64,000 nucleotides of DNA, from contig NZ_JAHKQE010000020.1 of the NCBI RefSeq assembly GCF_018860855.1, forward strand, positions 62,001-126,000. Reading direction: 5' to 3'. The translations under genes and the position numbers were made by a program. The DNA is from Amphritea atlantica (GTDB lineage Bacteria > Pseudomonadota > Gammaproteobacteria > Pseudomonadales > Balneatricaceae). Under the pieces are notes generated by a model. That model was not told where the DNA came from. It did not search any database and was given only the letters and a program-made list of their open reading frames with translations. This document shows positions 1-8,870 of the stretch, piece after piece (the first letter of the stretch is position 1; every line of letters begins with the position of its first letter).

Positions 1-512
1 TGCTTATACTCATCTTCAACATCGGGTTTGGCTGCGCCTAAACAGGCGGCCTTTGTCGCGGTATATCGTACTTTGTTACTTTTAGCGTCATATACCATCC
101 ACTTCTCATCACCATAATAATCTCCCAGCTTAAGGATGAACTCACCCGTGATATCCACTAAGTCGCCGGTCCCCTCTTTGCTAAACCAAGCACCTGCGAC
201 ATCTGCACCATCGGACGTTGTTCGTGGACAAAAAGGCCCGGGGGTTCGTCCTGCTGGCGCGCCATTGGTCACAAACTGATAACAGGTGGTTTTTGTGCCT
301 TCCACCGTTTCACAGTCAACAATGATAGGCTCTTGAGTAAAGGCATCCTTAGCAAACAAAGAAAGGTCGATGCCTTTCGGTTTCGACACCTCTCCATCAG
401 CAACGTGCTTATGGCTAACCCCATGCCTGTGATCATGGAAATGGGCGCAGCCGCCTAACATGAGTGTACTAAAGGCGATAACACCTATTAATGATCGGCT
501 CGTCAAACTCAT
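1..512 (-). CDS. YHYH-domain lipoprotein (C-terminus cut by window edge)
   Basis: Open frame from ATG at 512 down to the window edge, about 170 residues, so the C-terminal part is missing. The N-terminus is a lipoprotein signal ending in LGGC (Cys22), followed by a His-rich stretch (HFHDHRHGVSHKH). Then come GPFCP, a DITGEFILKLGDYYGD segment and an AACLGAAKPDV segment. These match my memory of the repeated region in front of the YHYH motif of YHYH-domain proteins, but the YHYH motif itself would lie outside the window. The family has no well-established function; the protein is expected to be anchored in the envelope. The His cluster after the lipid anchor could bind metal (inference). Confidence 0.7.
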   Translation of the reverse strand, partial: MSLTSRSLIGVIAFSTLMLGGCAHFHDHRHGVSHKHVADGEVSKPKGIDLSLFAKDAFTQEPIIVDCETVEGTKTTCYQFVTNGAPAGRTPGPFCPRTTSDGADVAGAWFSKEGTGDLVDITGEFILKLGDYYGDEKWMVYDAKSNKVRYTATKAACLGAAKPDVEDEYK

Positions 513-548
513 CGTCTATGTCCTGTTCAATTAGTGGGTAGATTTCAC

Positions 549-576
549 TGCTGCAGATCATGCAGCACAATTGTGC
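549..576. promoter_or_regulatory. Overlapping palindromes upstream of the YHYH gene
   Basis: TGCTGC (549-554) and GCAGCA (562-567) form an inverted repeat with a 7-base spacer. It overlaps the perfect 12-base palindrome GCACAATTGTGC (565-576). Both lie 37-64 bases upstream of the start codon at 512, a usual position for an operator. The binding protein is unknown. Confidence 0.35.
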
Positions 577-712
577 AGATAATAAGAATGATAGATTACT
601 TATATCGATCAAGCAGAAGAGGAAAATGTGGCGCAAAACCAAAACAATAACGGCAACAGTAACCGTCCACTACCTTAAGCGCTTGCGGGCCTGTTGTTAC
701 ACGGATGTTTCT

Positions 713-1042
713 TTAGGTTTTTAGGCGCAGAGCATCCACAAATGCAGTACAGGTCTGAACCCAAGCGGTAAGATTTTTATCCGATTCAACCTCGGGCAGA
801 ACATACACCATGCTGCGGATCGGCTTACCAGTAAAATCCGTCTCTGCGGTATAAGGCTAAGCCAAACAACGGTCATAATCATCATGGCCGATACGTGCCA
901 TCAGTTTATTGCCCATAACGCCACAGCACATATGTTCAGACAATAAGAAACATAAGCCAGCCAACATTCTTTTCACGACTAAATCGTGACGATCCTGAAA
1001 ATGCTCGTAAAGCCTTTATTCTAAGCCTCGATCAAATGCCAT
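713..1042 (-). pseudogene. TfoX N-terminal domain protein, broken by two in-frame stops
   Basis: From ATG at 1042 to the stop at 713-715 the frame reads 110 codons with the whole TfoX-N fold recognisable: MAFDRGLE at the start, then RLYEHF, KRML-GLCFLL, HMCCGVMGNKLMARIG, DFTGKPIRSMVYV and TAWVQTCTAFV. It is interrupted by TAA at 1016-1018 (after residue 8) and TAG at 857-859 (after residue 61). No frameshift is needed. Both stops fall where a CAA or CAG glutamine codon would fit, consistent with two C-to-T changes. TfoX-N proteins are small soluble proteins related to the N-terminal domain of the competence regulator TfoX; many have no assigned role. The copy is most likely inactive. Confidence 0.75.
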
Positions 1043-1097
1043 GCTTAACCAATGCCTCTTACCGGTATTAAGGGCGGGTGTTCTCCCTAGATCGTCA

Positions 1098-1742
1098 TTA
1101 GCATTGCAAGGCAGCAATAATGTCATCAGGCTCTGAACGGGTTCGATAGTCGACATCAACATAACGCCAGCTAACGATACCATCACGGCCGATAATGAAG
1201 GTGGCAGGAATCGGCAATACATGACCATTGCCGTTATTGATAGCGTCTAGGTCGAGCTGGCGATCCACTCGCATATGTTCCGTTAAAAACGCAGGCACTT
1301 TCCATGCAACACCGAACTCGGCGGCGACCTTCGCATCTTGATCTGACAAGACACAAAAACCCATGTCACTAATGGCATCTTTTGTCATTGAACCATCGGG
1401 CACCTGCGGACTAATGGCAACCAGTTGAGCGCCCAAGGCATGAATTTCATCTAATCGCGCACTCAAAGCTCTAAGCTGCAAGTTACAATAAGGGCACCAA
1501 CTGCCACGATAAAAAGTCACAATCAGTGGACCCTTTTTAAGTAAATCGCTCAACGAGATTGATTGACCATCGGCATCTGGCAATGTAAATGCAGGTGCCT
1601 TTTCGCCAACAGCAATGGCGCTATCGCCTTGCTGAAAGGCTTTTGCCTGTTCAATGATCTCATCGACCGCTTGCATAAAATCAGGATTAGCCTGTCGTCC
1701 CGCTTCGATCTTTGCTTCAGTTTGCGCTTTTAAAGTTCCCAT
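1098..1742 (-). CDS. Peroxiredoxin-like (AhpC/TSA) protein
   Basis: A 214-residue soluble thioredoxin-fold protein. The motif FYRGSWCPYC (Cys83 and Cys86) is the hallmark of the peroxiredoxin-like branch of the AhpC/TSA family, in which the first Cys is the expected peroxidatic residue and the CxxC spacing suggests an intramolecular disulfide. It is preceded by PAFTLPDADGQSISLSDLL, the usual first strand and helix. Expected role: thiol-dependent reduction of peroxides in the cytoplasm, from family knowledge; the substrate is not predictable. It stands alone between the TfoX remnant and the efflux operon. The ATG has an AGGAGAC-like site just upstream. Confidence 0.85.
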   Translation of the reverse strand: MGTLKAQTEAKIEAGRQANPDFMQAVDEIIEQAKAFQQGDSAIAVGEKAPAFTLPDADGQSISLSDLLKKGPLIVTFYRGSWCPYCNLQLRALSARLDEIHALGAQLVAISPQVPDGSMTKDAISDMGFCVLSDQDAKVAAEFGVAWKVPAFLTEHMRVDRQLDLDAINNGNGHVLPIPATFIIGRDGIVSWRYVDVDYRTRSEPDDIIAALQC

Positions 1743-1910
1743 ATGTCTCCTAATCTATTTTACGTTTAGATACTGCTTGAAAAACTAATCAATAAACACA
1801 TAGTCTTTAGTATTTCTATCGTTTAGTAACGGAACACCGAAAAATAAACGTTATTTTAACCGATTAGCGCTGTTTGACGATCACGCTTAAGCACGAACGA
1901 CAGGCTATTG

Positions 1911-3320
1911 TTATCTGCCCGTTTGAACAACTTCAGCCTCTGACGCTATATCACCACCACCGAGTGATTGATAAAGTTTTGCCTGAATGACGAATTGGTT
2001 ATAGCGGTTTTCCAACAGTGATGTTTCGATACTGCGTCTCGATTCCATCGCGCTGATCCAATCGATGATATCACTCTCCCCCTGTTGATAGCGGCTACCG
2101 TAGATCGCCTCAATTGCTTGCGCGTTAGTATACTGCGCTTGATAAACATCCCCCTGATATCCGAAATGTTGTTTAGCTGTCAACAGGTTCGCCACCTCTT
2201 CGAATGCTTGATAAATCGTATCTCGATAATCCACCACCGCCAGCTGATAATCGACTTCAGAAATATCTTTGTTTAATGTCATCTCCTGCCACTCTAAGAA
2301 GGGCAAAACAATACCGCTACCCAACGTAGCAACCGGGTTTTGCAATAAATTCAATAAGCTTGAAGATGAGGTGTTTAGCGATCCGGTTAGGGTAAAGGTC
2401 GGCATATAGCTGGCATCTAACGCATCTTTAGACGCTAGCGTGGATTTCAGTGCATACAAACTGGCTTTAACATCCGGTCTGCGCAACAGCAGATCCGCCG
2501 GAATCCCCGCCTCAATATCAGGGATAAGTTGAGCCGGTAATCGATCGACGTTTATACCAGCGTCTTGCAAAGGCTGATTAAGCAGAATGGAGATCGCATT
2601 TTGCGTTTCTGATAGCGTTTGTTGCAATTGACTCAGTTCCACCCGCTGGTTATACAGCGACTGGGTTGACTCTAACACCGCCAGACGGCTCTCTGCGCCA
2701 ACCTCATATTTGTTTTGTGTCAGCATAACGACCCGTTCAGTATCGGCGATGGTCTGCTCCCTAAGCGCAATCACCTGATTGAGATAGGCGACTTTCCAAT
2801 ACAGCGTCGCCGTTGTTACGACGAGGTTGTGGGCGGTATTCTCACGATCTTCATAACGCGCGCTGGCGGTCCATTCAGCGGCATCGGCCACCGCATCCAC
2901 CCGTCCCCAAAGATCCAGTTCATAGGCTAGAGATAAGCTCAAACCAAAACTACTATCGGAGCTATCTGCGTCAATATCATATTCCTGTGACGAGGACTGC
3001 GAAGCGCTGATGCTTGGTACTTTGTTATTTTCACTGACACCGGCCTCCAGCCGTGCTCTCTTTAACGTCAGCGTCGCTTTTGCCAAATCACTATTGGACG
3101 CCAATACCTGATCGATCAACCGATTTAACTGTGGGTCTTCAAATAACGTCCACCAAGCGTCAGGGCGCGCCACGGTTGCGCTCGCTTGCACTTGAGACTG
3201 GGACCAGCTTTCTGGAACATCTAACTCTGGCGGCTGATACTCACTGCGCATTGAACTACACCCAGATAACCCAAGTACGCATAACAGCATGACGGTAGAG
3301 ATTTTGTTGACAATTTTCAT
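1911..3320 (-). CDS. TolC-type outer membrane efflux lipoprotein
   Basis: Outer-membrane factor of a tripartite efflux system, 469 residues from the ATG at 3320. That start has the site AAGGAT upstream and gives a lipoprotein signal with the lipobox LSGC (Cys21); the open frame runs further upstream but that would overlap macB. Two outer-membrane-efflux repeats are visible, each with long helices: residues ~60-260 (DLAKATLTLKRARLEAG, NLVVTTATLYWKVAYL) and ~280-460 (IPADLLLRRPDVKASLYALK). The NodT-type signature LLLRRPDV is typical of this lipoprotein class. It is the last gene of the ybhB-macA-macB operon and would form the exit duct for MacAB. Confidence 0.88.
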   Translation of the reverse strand: MKIVNKISTVMLLCVLGLSGCSSMRSEYQPPELDVPESWSQSQVQASATVARPDAWWTLFEDPQLNRLIDQVLASNSDLAKATLTLKRARLEAGVSENNKVPSISASQSSSQEYDIDADSSDSSFGLSLSLAYELDLWGRVDAVADAAEWTASARYEDRENTAHNLVVTTATLYWKVAYLNQVIALREQTIADTERVVMLTQNKYEVGAESRLAVLESTQSLYNQRVELSQLQQTLSETQNAISILLNQPLQDAGINVDRLPAQLIPDIEAGIPADLLLRRPDVKASLYALKSTLASKDALDASYMPTFTLTGSLNTSSSSLLNLLQNPVATLGSGIVLPFLEWQEMTLNKDISEVDYQLAVVDYRDTIYQAFEEVANLLTAKQHFGYQGDVYQAQYTNAQAIEAIYGSRYQQGESDIIDWISAMESRRSIETSLLENRYNQFVIQAKLYQSLGGGDIASEAEVVQTGR

Positions 3321-3336
3321 TTTAATATCCTTCACC

Positions 3337-5364
3337 CTAATCTCGGGAAAGTGCCTCAATAGGGTTAAGTCGTGCGGCATTACGGGCAGGCAGATAGCCA
3401 AACAGAATGCCAATTAAGGTCGAGCAGGTAAACGCCGCCACGATAGAGGTACCGGAATAGATCATCTGAAAATCGCTACCGCTATAGCTAAAGATGATAC
3501 CAACGAGATAAGCCAGCCCTATCCCTAACGCACCACCACAAAAGCAAACCAGCACCGCTTCGATTAAAAACTGCCACATGATATCGGTCTGCCTAGCACC
3601 GACGGCGATACGGATACCGATCTCGCGTGTTCGCTCGGTAACGGAGACCAACATAATATTCATCACTCCAATGCCGCCCACCAGCAGTGAGATGAAAGCG
3701 ATAGCCGAAATAAGCATGGTCATGGTATCCGATGTTTTCTCAATACTTTTGCGGATGGTGTCGGTATTGATCGTAAAGAAATCCACCGTGTCATGACGCA
3801 TCGTTAGCAGACTAATAATGCCCTGCTCTGCCAACTCACTCTCGACATTTTCATCCACTCTAACGGTGATATCGTCGACATAGTTTTGCCGAAAAATACG
3901 CCCTGATACGGTGGTATAAGGTAACCAAACATTCAGTTCATCACTGTTACTAGAAACACTTTCAATGGGTTGTGTTACGCCAATCACCCGTACCGGCAGG
4001 TGACCAAGAAAGATAACGCTACCCAGTGCATCCCCTTCAGAAAAAAGCGCTTGCTCGGTGTTTTCGTCTATGACCGCCACCTGCTCCATCGCGACGACAC
4101 TGTCTTCCGCAAAAAACTGTCCCTGCGCCAAGCTATAACCGCGCACACGGAAGTAATCCGTGCCAACCCCCTGCACTGAACCGCTTACCGTTTCACTGGA
4201 ATAGCGAATTGCCACATTCGCTCTCACCGTTGGTGTAACACTATCGACAAAGGATAAGCTTTTCAGTGCATTGGCATCCGCCGCCGTTAGTGTACGAATC
4301 CGCCCAGAACGCCGATCACCGCGACCGGTCCCGGGCTTTATCTCAATGGTGTTGGTCCCCATAGAGGCGATATTATCCATAATCGACTGCTGCGATCCGG
4401 CCCCTAGTGCAACCACCGACACCACAGAAGCAATACCAATAATAATGCCTAGCATGGTCAAAAATGTGCGCAGCCGATTATTCGTCATTCCAACCAGCGC
4501 CATTTTTAACGCTTCAAGGTAACGTGACCAGTTAAGCGTGCGCGCCAACCTACGGTGCTTAACCGCTGGCGGCTTAATTGTTTGTTGATCGGCTTGTGGC
4601 TTATGATCGTCAAGCTCGATTGCAGACAGCGATGCGTCCTCTGCCGCGCTATCACTCGATTGATCGTCATTGATTTTAGTATTGAGCGTATCGCCAATGA
4701 TCTCGCCATCTTTGATCTCAATGACACGATCGGCAAACTCGGCAATATGCGGATCATGTGTTACCAAAATAATGGTGTGGCCATCACGGTGTAGCTCACG
4801 CAGCAGCTTCATCATCTCTTCGCCGCTGCTGCTGTCTAACGCGCCGGTCGGCTCATCCGCGAGGATCACATCTCCGCCATTGATCAGCGCCCTAGCGACA
4901 CTAACCCGCTGCTGCTGGCCACCACTCAGTTGATTTGGCTTATGCTCTAAGCGATCACTTAATCCCAACCGAGTGAGTAACTGTTTCGCTTTTTTCTGCC
5001 GCTCATTAGGCCCTTCATTCGCATAGAGTGCCGGCACTTCGACGTTACCCAAGGCGGTTAAATCACCCAACAGATGATAACGCTGGAAAATAAAGCCGAA
5101 GTATTCACGCCGTAGCGCCGCCAGCTCATTTTCATCCATCGCCGAGGTATCTTGGCCATTGATGAAGTAATGCCCTTTATTGGGTTTATCCAAGCAGCCA
5201 AGGATATTCATCAGGGTCGATTTTCCCGAGCCAGAGGCGCCGATAATCGCCACCATCTCGCCGCGATTAATCTGAAGATTAATCTCCTTCAAAACCGTCA
5301 GTTCGTCTTCTCCGGCAGAAAAGCTACGGCTGACACCCACTACATTTAACAGTGCTTCAGTCAT
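3337..5364 (-). CDS. macB: MacB-type ABC exporter (ATPase-permease fusion)
   Basis: A 675-residue MacB homologue. The N-terminal nucleotide-binding domain carries Walker A GASGSGKST (42-50), Q-loop FIFQRYHLL, signature LSGGQ (146-150), Walker B VILADE (166-171) and H-loop His203. A variable acidic linker (about 225-280) leads to the permease part: first membrane helix near 300-321, a large periplasmic MacB_PCD domain, and three C-terminal helices (about 555-660, FtsX fold). It is a mechanotransmission exporter that works with a MacA adaptor and an outer-membrane duct, both encoded next to it. Macrolides are the classical substrates, but lipids, peptides or siderophores are also exported by homologues, so the substrate here is open. 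Confidence 0.92.
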   Translation of the reverse strand: MTEALLNVVGVSRSFSAGEDELTVLKEINLQINRGEMVAIIGASGSGKSTLMNILGCLDKPNKGHYFINGQDTSAMDENELAALRREYFGFIFQRYHLLGDLTALGNVEVPALYANEGPNERQKKAKQLLTRLGLSDRLEHKPNQLSGGQQQRVSVARALINGGDVILADEPTGALDSSSGEEMMKLLRELHRDGHTIILVTHDPHIAEFADRVIEIKDGEIIGDTLNTKINDDQSSDSAAEDASLSAIELDDHKPQADQQTIKPPAVKHRRLARTLNWSRYLEALKMALVGMTNNRLRTFLTMLGIIIGIASVVSVVALGAGSQQSIMDNIASMGTNTIEIKPGTGRGDRRSGRIRTLTAADANALKSLSFVDSVTPTVRANVAIRYSSETVSGSVQGVGTDYFRVRGYSLAQGQFFAEDSVVAMEQVAVIDENTEQALFSEGDALGSVIFLGHLPVRVIGVTQPIESVSSNSDELNVWLPYTTVSGRIFRQNYVDDITVRVDENVESELAEQGIISLLTMRHDTVDFFTINTDTIRKSIEKTSDTMTMLISAIAFISLLVGGIGVMNIMLVSVTERTREIGIRIAVGARQTDIMWQFLIEAVLVCFCGGALGIGLAYLVGIIFSYSGSDFQMIYSGTSIVAAFTCSTLIGILFGYLPARNAARLNPIEALSRD

Positions 5365-5370
5365 GGGTTA

Positions 5371-6588
5371 TCACCTTCTACCTGAGCCGGGCCGAGTTTG
5401 CCCCATCAACCCACTCGCCAGGCCGCCAGCGCTCGCCTTGGCACTGCTACCGCTGGACGACTGACCAATAACGATTTCATCTGTTTCGTTAAGGCCTGAC
5501 AAGATTTGCGCGTAGACTTTATTATTGATGCCCACCGTCACATCGCGGTATTCCACCTCATCCTTGTTTTTCACCAGCACCTGATAAGCGCTCTTTGACC
5601 CCCGCTTGGCGACTAACACCTGCGAAGGCACCAATAACGCTTCCGCTGCCCGCGCTAAAATAATAGAGACCTGCGCAGTCATACCGAAACGCAACAGGTT
5701 GTCGGGGTTTTCCACATCAAACAGAGCGTTGTAATAGATCGCCTCATCATCACCAATCGTTAGATCGCTATCATCACCGCTGAGCAAGGTAGGGCCGGGT
5801 TCAATCGCCCGTAAAACACCGTGATACTTCTTATCCGTCGCCCCCAAAATGGTAAAATAAACTTCCTGCCCAGCAGCCACATTAATGATGTCGGCTTCAG
5901 ACACCTGCGCCTTGATGGTCATCACATCCAGCTGTGCCAGCTCGATAATACTGGGCGTCCCCTGATTGTTATTAACCGTCTGGCCCTCTTCGACAGAGAC
6001 ATAAACCACCGTGCCATCAATGGGCGATGAAATGGTGGTGTAACCTAGATCGAGCTTGGCATTATCCACGCTGATAATCGATTTTTCTTTCTCGGCGCTC
6101 AGTTGGTCCAGTTCTGCCCGATAGACTGCCAATGATGATTCCGCCGTATCGTATTCCGCTTGCGAAGTAGCGCCATCCACCAGTAGTTTTTGCTTACGTT
6201 TAAACTCGGCTTCTGCGGCTTTAATCTGCGCTTGTTTTGCTTTGTATTGAGCATTAATGCTCTTGAGTGATGCTTGCGCTTCTTTCAGCGCATTTTGCTG
6301 TGTCAGATTATCGATCTGAGCAATAAGCTCACCCTTTTTTAACGTATCGCCCACCTGAATATCGATTTTTTCGATCAAGCCAGACACCTGAGAACCTACA
6401 CTCACCAATTTTGACGGATACAAAACCCCGTTGGTCAGCACCACATTTTCGATGTTACCTCGCCTAACAACATCCGTGATATAGGCAGGCTGAACCTGCT
6501 GTGCCAAGGTGTATTTATAACCAACCCCGATGGCGACAGCCACAATCAGAAGCAGGACGATCAACGTGTATTTCATCTTCTTTTTCAT
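5371..6588 (-). CDS. macA: MacA-type periplasmic adaptor
   Basis: A 405-residue membrane-fusion protein. One N-terminal membrane anchor (about 7-24) is followed by a barrel-sandwich half (VGSQVSGLIEKIDIQVGDTLKKG), a long helical hairpin rich in Ala, Lys and Glu (about 95-180), the second lipoyl half (TTISSPIDGTVVYVSVEEG) and beta-barrel domains. The C-terminus is a Gly/Ser/Ala-rich tail after residue ~375, probably disordered. It starts 6 bases before macB ends its upstream gap, so translation is likely coupled. It links MacB to the TolC-like protein and stimulates the ATPase (family knowledge). Confidence 0.9.
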   Translation of the reverse strand: MKKKMKYTLIVLLLIVAVAIGVGYKYTLAQQVQPAYITDVVRRGNIENVVLTNGVLYPSKLVSVGSQVSGLIEKIDIQVGDTLKKGELIAQIDNLTQQNALKEAQASLKSINAQYKAKQAQIKAAEAEFKRKQKLLVDGATSQAEYDTAESSLAVYRAELDQLSAEKEKSIISVDNAKLDLGYTTISSPIDGTVVYVSVEEGQTVNNNQGTPSIIELAQLDVMTIKAQVSEADIINVAAGQEVYFTILGATDKKYHGVLRAIEPGPTLLSGDDSDLTIGDDEAIYYNALFDVENPDNLLRFGMTAQVSIILARAAEALLVPSQVLVAKRGSKSAYQVLVKNKDEVEYRDVTVGINNKVYAQILSGLNETDEIVIGQSSSGSSAKASAGGLASGLMGQTRPGSGRR

Positions 6589-6675
6589 ATCAATCTCTTG
6601 AGATCTTGTGACGATTCAACTTCGTGAACACAAACAGGTTTATACAATAGTCACCACTGATTGGCGTGACGATTT

Positions 6676-7347
6676 TCAATGAACCGGCTTCTGCGTTTCA
6701 ACATATCGTTCAAAACTAACAGTGAGGGAATCAGACCCCAGCACCAAACCTTGCATCTTGTTTCGCAGCACCGCAGCGGACACATTATCGGACTCTGGCA
6801 CCGCTAAAAACGTTGACAGTGCATAGAGATGAAAGCTGTAGTTCTTCACTCCAGGCCCTTTGGAACAGGGTGGTGCGTACTCATTTTTCCGATTCACAAC
6901 ATTGCTGCCCAACGCGCCGGCAACTTGTCCAGCTTGAATACCCGACACCGTGGCGGGCACGTTGTACATCCCCCAATACCAACGCAATCCTTCCGGCTTG
7001 TTTGGCTTATGTGAGGGAAGAGGAGCGGGAGTGACCTGTGCGGGATAGTTTTCATCATGACCCGCCTGAGGGTCTGGGCTGCCGGCTGGGTACTTGGCCA
7101 CTTTAGGCTCAGGTTTAGACATCGGCATATGATCCATAATAATGACCAAAGACTCTGTACCCTGCGGTACTCCACGCCAACTTAACGGTGGCGATATACC
7201 CTCACCTTCACAGGTAAACTTAACGGGTAAGCGTCCTTCATCAACAAACTCAGAGCTGCTAAGTTCGAGGGAGTCATGAGCCTGAGCCCCAGACACCAGC
7301 AGTATCGAGGTAACGAGAGTCAATAGAACAAATTTTTTCGTCTGCAT
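6676..7347 (-). CDS. YbhB/YbcL-family (PEBP-like) exported protein
   Basis: A 223-residue protein with a signal peptide (about 1-23, ending AQAHD). The phosphatidylethanolamine-binding-protein fold is visible as FTCEGEGISPPLSWRGVP, LVIIMDHMP, RWYWGMYNVPA, YAPPCSKGPGVKNYSFHLYAL. Bacterial members have no firmly established activity; they are often called Raf-kinase-inhibitor-like. An insertion after the DHMP motif (about 75-115, rich in Pro and Lys) makes it longer than the usual ~160-180 residues. It is the first gene of the efflux operon, 87 bases before macA, and sits directly behind a CusR-box-like palindrome, so it is probably co-regulated with macAB. Confidence 0.85.
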   Translation of the reverse strand: MQTKKFVLLTLVTSILLVSGAQAHDSLELSSSEFVDEGRLPVKFTCEGEGISPPLSWRGVPQGTESLVIIMDHMPMSKPEPKVAKYPAGSPDPQAGHDENYPAQVTPAPLPSHKPNKPEGLRWYWGMYNVPATVSGIQAGQVAGALGSNVVNRKNEYAPPCSKGPGVKNYSFHLYALSTFLAVPESDNVSAAVLRNKMQGLVLGSDSLTVSFERYVETQKPVH

Positions 7348-7421
7348 GGCTAATCTCTTTAGTCATTAAGGTAACGATTTTATCAGTTAACTTAAGTCTA
7401 ACGATTAGACGGCTGGGATGG

Positions 7422-7437
7422 ATGACAATGCTGTCAT
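7422..7437. promoter_or_regulatory. CusR-box-like operator before the ybhB-macAB operon
   Basis: ATGACAATGCTGTCAT is an inverted repeat ATGACA-N4-TGTCAT, overlapping the last codons of the histidine kinase and 75 bases upstream of the ybhB start at 7347. It shares both half-sites and spacing with the palindrome at 9618-9633 and fits the known CusR/CopR box core ATGACAANNTTGTCAT except for one base. It is the likely target of the response regulator encoded at 8871-9554. Confidence 0.6.
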
Positions 7438-8861
7438 TTAACGATGGGCAACACTAATCTCATCATCACAACATCTTGCGCGCTGGGCTCAAGTGAAAGA
7501 TCGCCACCGTGGGCACGGGCTATCTCGCGCGCCAAGCTCAACCCAAGACCACTACCAGAAACACCTTGAATTTGTGCGGACTCGCCACGGTAAAAACGCT
7601 CGAATAGCTGACTTCTCACCTGTTCTGACAGTGGTAAACAGGCGTTGCTGATCACCACCTCAATGGTCGAGCCGTTTTCGCTGGCGTTAATCGTAACGCC
7701 TTTTTCTGGCAGGCAATAGCGCATCACATTAACGAGTAAATTATTCAGCAGCTGCGTCAGCAAGACACTATCGCCTTGTGTTATTAGGCCTTGCTCGATC
7801 GAGCAATGCAGCACTAACGCTTCGGACAACAGCTCCATATCGGCGGTTAGTTCATCTAATAGATCGGTCATATTAATCGGTTCCAGATGAAGTGCCATAG
7901 AGCCGGAGTCTGCTTGTGACAAAAGCAGCAATTTACGCGTGATCGCCGAGAGGTGCCCGACTTCATCAAGAATGGCATTGAGGTCTAACTGCGATGAATT
8001 TTCAGCGAGCACCGCTTGTTCCAGCTTGCCTCTTAAAACGGTCAGCGGTGTTTTTAATTCATGAGCGGCATCGGCAGTAAAGCGTGAGATTTGCTGAAAG
8101 CTATCCTCAAGCCGATCGAGCATTGTATTGTAAGCCTCAATTAAACGCTGAAACTCTTTGTCTTCTTTATGCTCAGGCAAGCGGTGGCTCAGATCTTTCT
8201 CGGTCACCCGATCCATGGAACGATGCAGACGATTGATCGGCCGAAGGGTATGACTCGCGATCAGCCAAGAGCCCAACAGACTGAGCAAAAAAGAGAATGG
8301 AATCACAACAACCAACGCCTCACGCAGGGTGCTTTTTAACTCCCGGGTGCTGGCTGCCACATCAATGCCGATAAAGCTCTGATAGTCTCGAACCTTTAAC
8401 AGCGCACCGAGCCATTGCTTCTCTTCATGTTCAAAAAAGGCTACTCGACAATAGGCTTTGGCTTGGTTTTTATCGGCTAATTCTAACTGATCGGCGCTAG
8501 CCCAATTGATGTTGCTGATAATCGCGTTGATATCAACACCCTCAGATGTTCTCACAACACCAGCGTCACCAGCATCGAGATAGATCATGACCTCATTTGG
8601 TGAGCTAACTCTTAGTTTATTGACTAAGTCAGCAATAATCTGACTATCTGAAGGCTTTCCCGTACTTGAAATCGGTCGATAAAGAGGAGAACCATCGGCA
8701 TCAAACCGTGGAATCAGTCGCCTTGCTTCCATACACAGTCGGTCATCAAGGCGATTAAACTCGACTTGCATAATGCGTGACCAGCTCAGGGTGATCACAA
8801 TCGCCAGCACTGCGCTCACCGTTAGCAGGGAGATGGTAATAATCCGTGTGCGAAAATACAT
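7434..8861 (-). CDS. Two-component sensor histidine kinase (OmpR partner type)
   Basis: 475 residues: membrane helix 1 (about 7-28), a periplasmic domain of about 150 residues with two Cys (Cys43 and Cys138), helix 2 (about 182-203), HAMP (about 204-256), HisKA with the phospho-acceptor His267 in FTADAAHELKTP, and a HATPase domain with N-box LLNNLLVNVMRYC and G-box GSGLGLSLAREIARAHGG. It is encoded 9 bases after its response regulator. The regulator's class and the palindromes suggest a CusS/CopS-like envelope or metal sensor, but the periplasmic domain is not an obvious CusS sensor, so the signal is unknown. Confidence 0.88.
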   Translation of the reverse strand: MYFRTRIITISLLTVSAVLAIVITLSWSRIMQVEFNRLDDRLCMEARRLIPRFDADGSPLYRPISSTGKPSDSQIIADLVNKLRVSSPNEVMIYLDAGDAGVVRTSEGVDINAIISNINWASADQLELADKNQAKAYCRVAFFEHEEKQWLGALLKVRDYQSFIGIDVAASTRELKSTLREALVVVIPFSFLLSLLGSWLIASHTLRPINRLHRSMDRVTEKDLSHRLPEHKEDKEFQRLIEAYNTMLDRLEDSFQQISRFTADAAHELKTPLTVLRGKLEQAVLAENSSQLDLNAILDEVGHLSAITRKLLLLSQADSGSMALHLEPINMTDLLDELTADMELLSEALVLHCSIEQGLITQGDSVLLTQLLNNLLVNVMRYCLPEKGVTINASENGSTIEVVISNACLPLSEQVRSQLFERFYRGESAQIQGVSGSGLGLSLAREIARAHGGDLSLEPSAQDVVMMRLVLPIVK

Positions 8862-8870
8862 GCTAGCCCC

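Noticed and set aside
713-1042. Stop-codon recoding in the TfoX-N gene
   Set aside because: All other genes in the window end normally at TAA, TAG and TGA, and no recoding structure is evident; mutation is simpler.
3320-3413. 31-codon extension of the outer-membrane lipoprotein
   Set aside because: It would overlap the macB end and bury the lipoprotein signal; ATG 3320 has a ribosome site.
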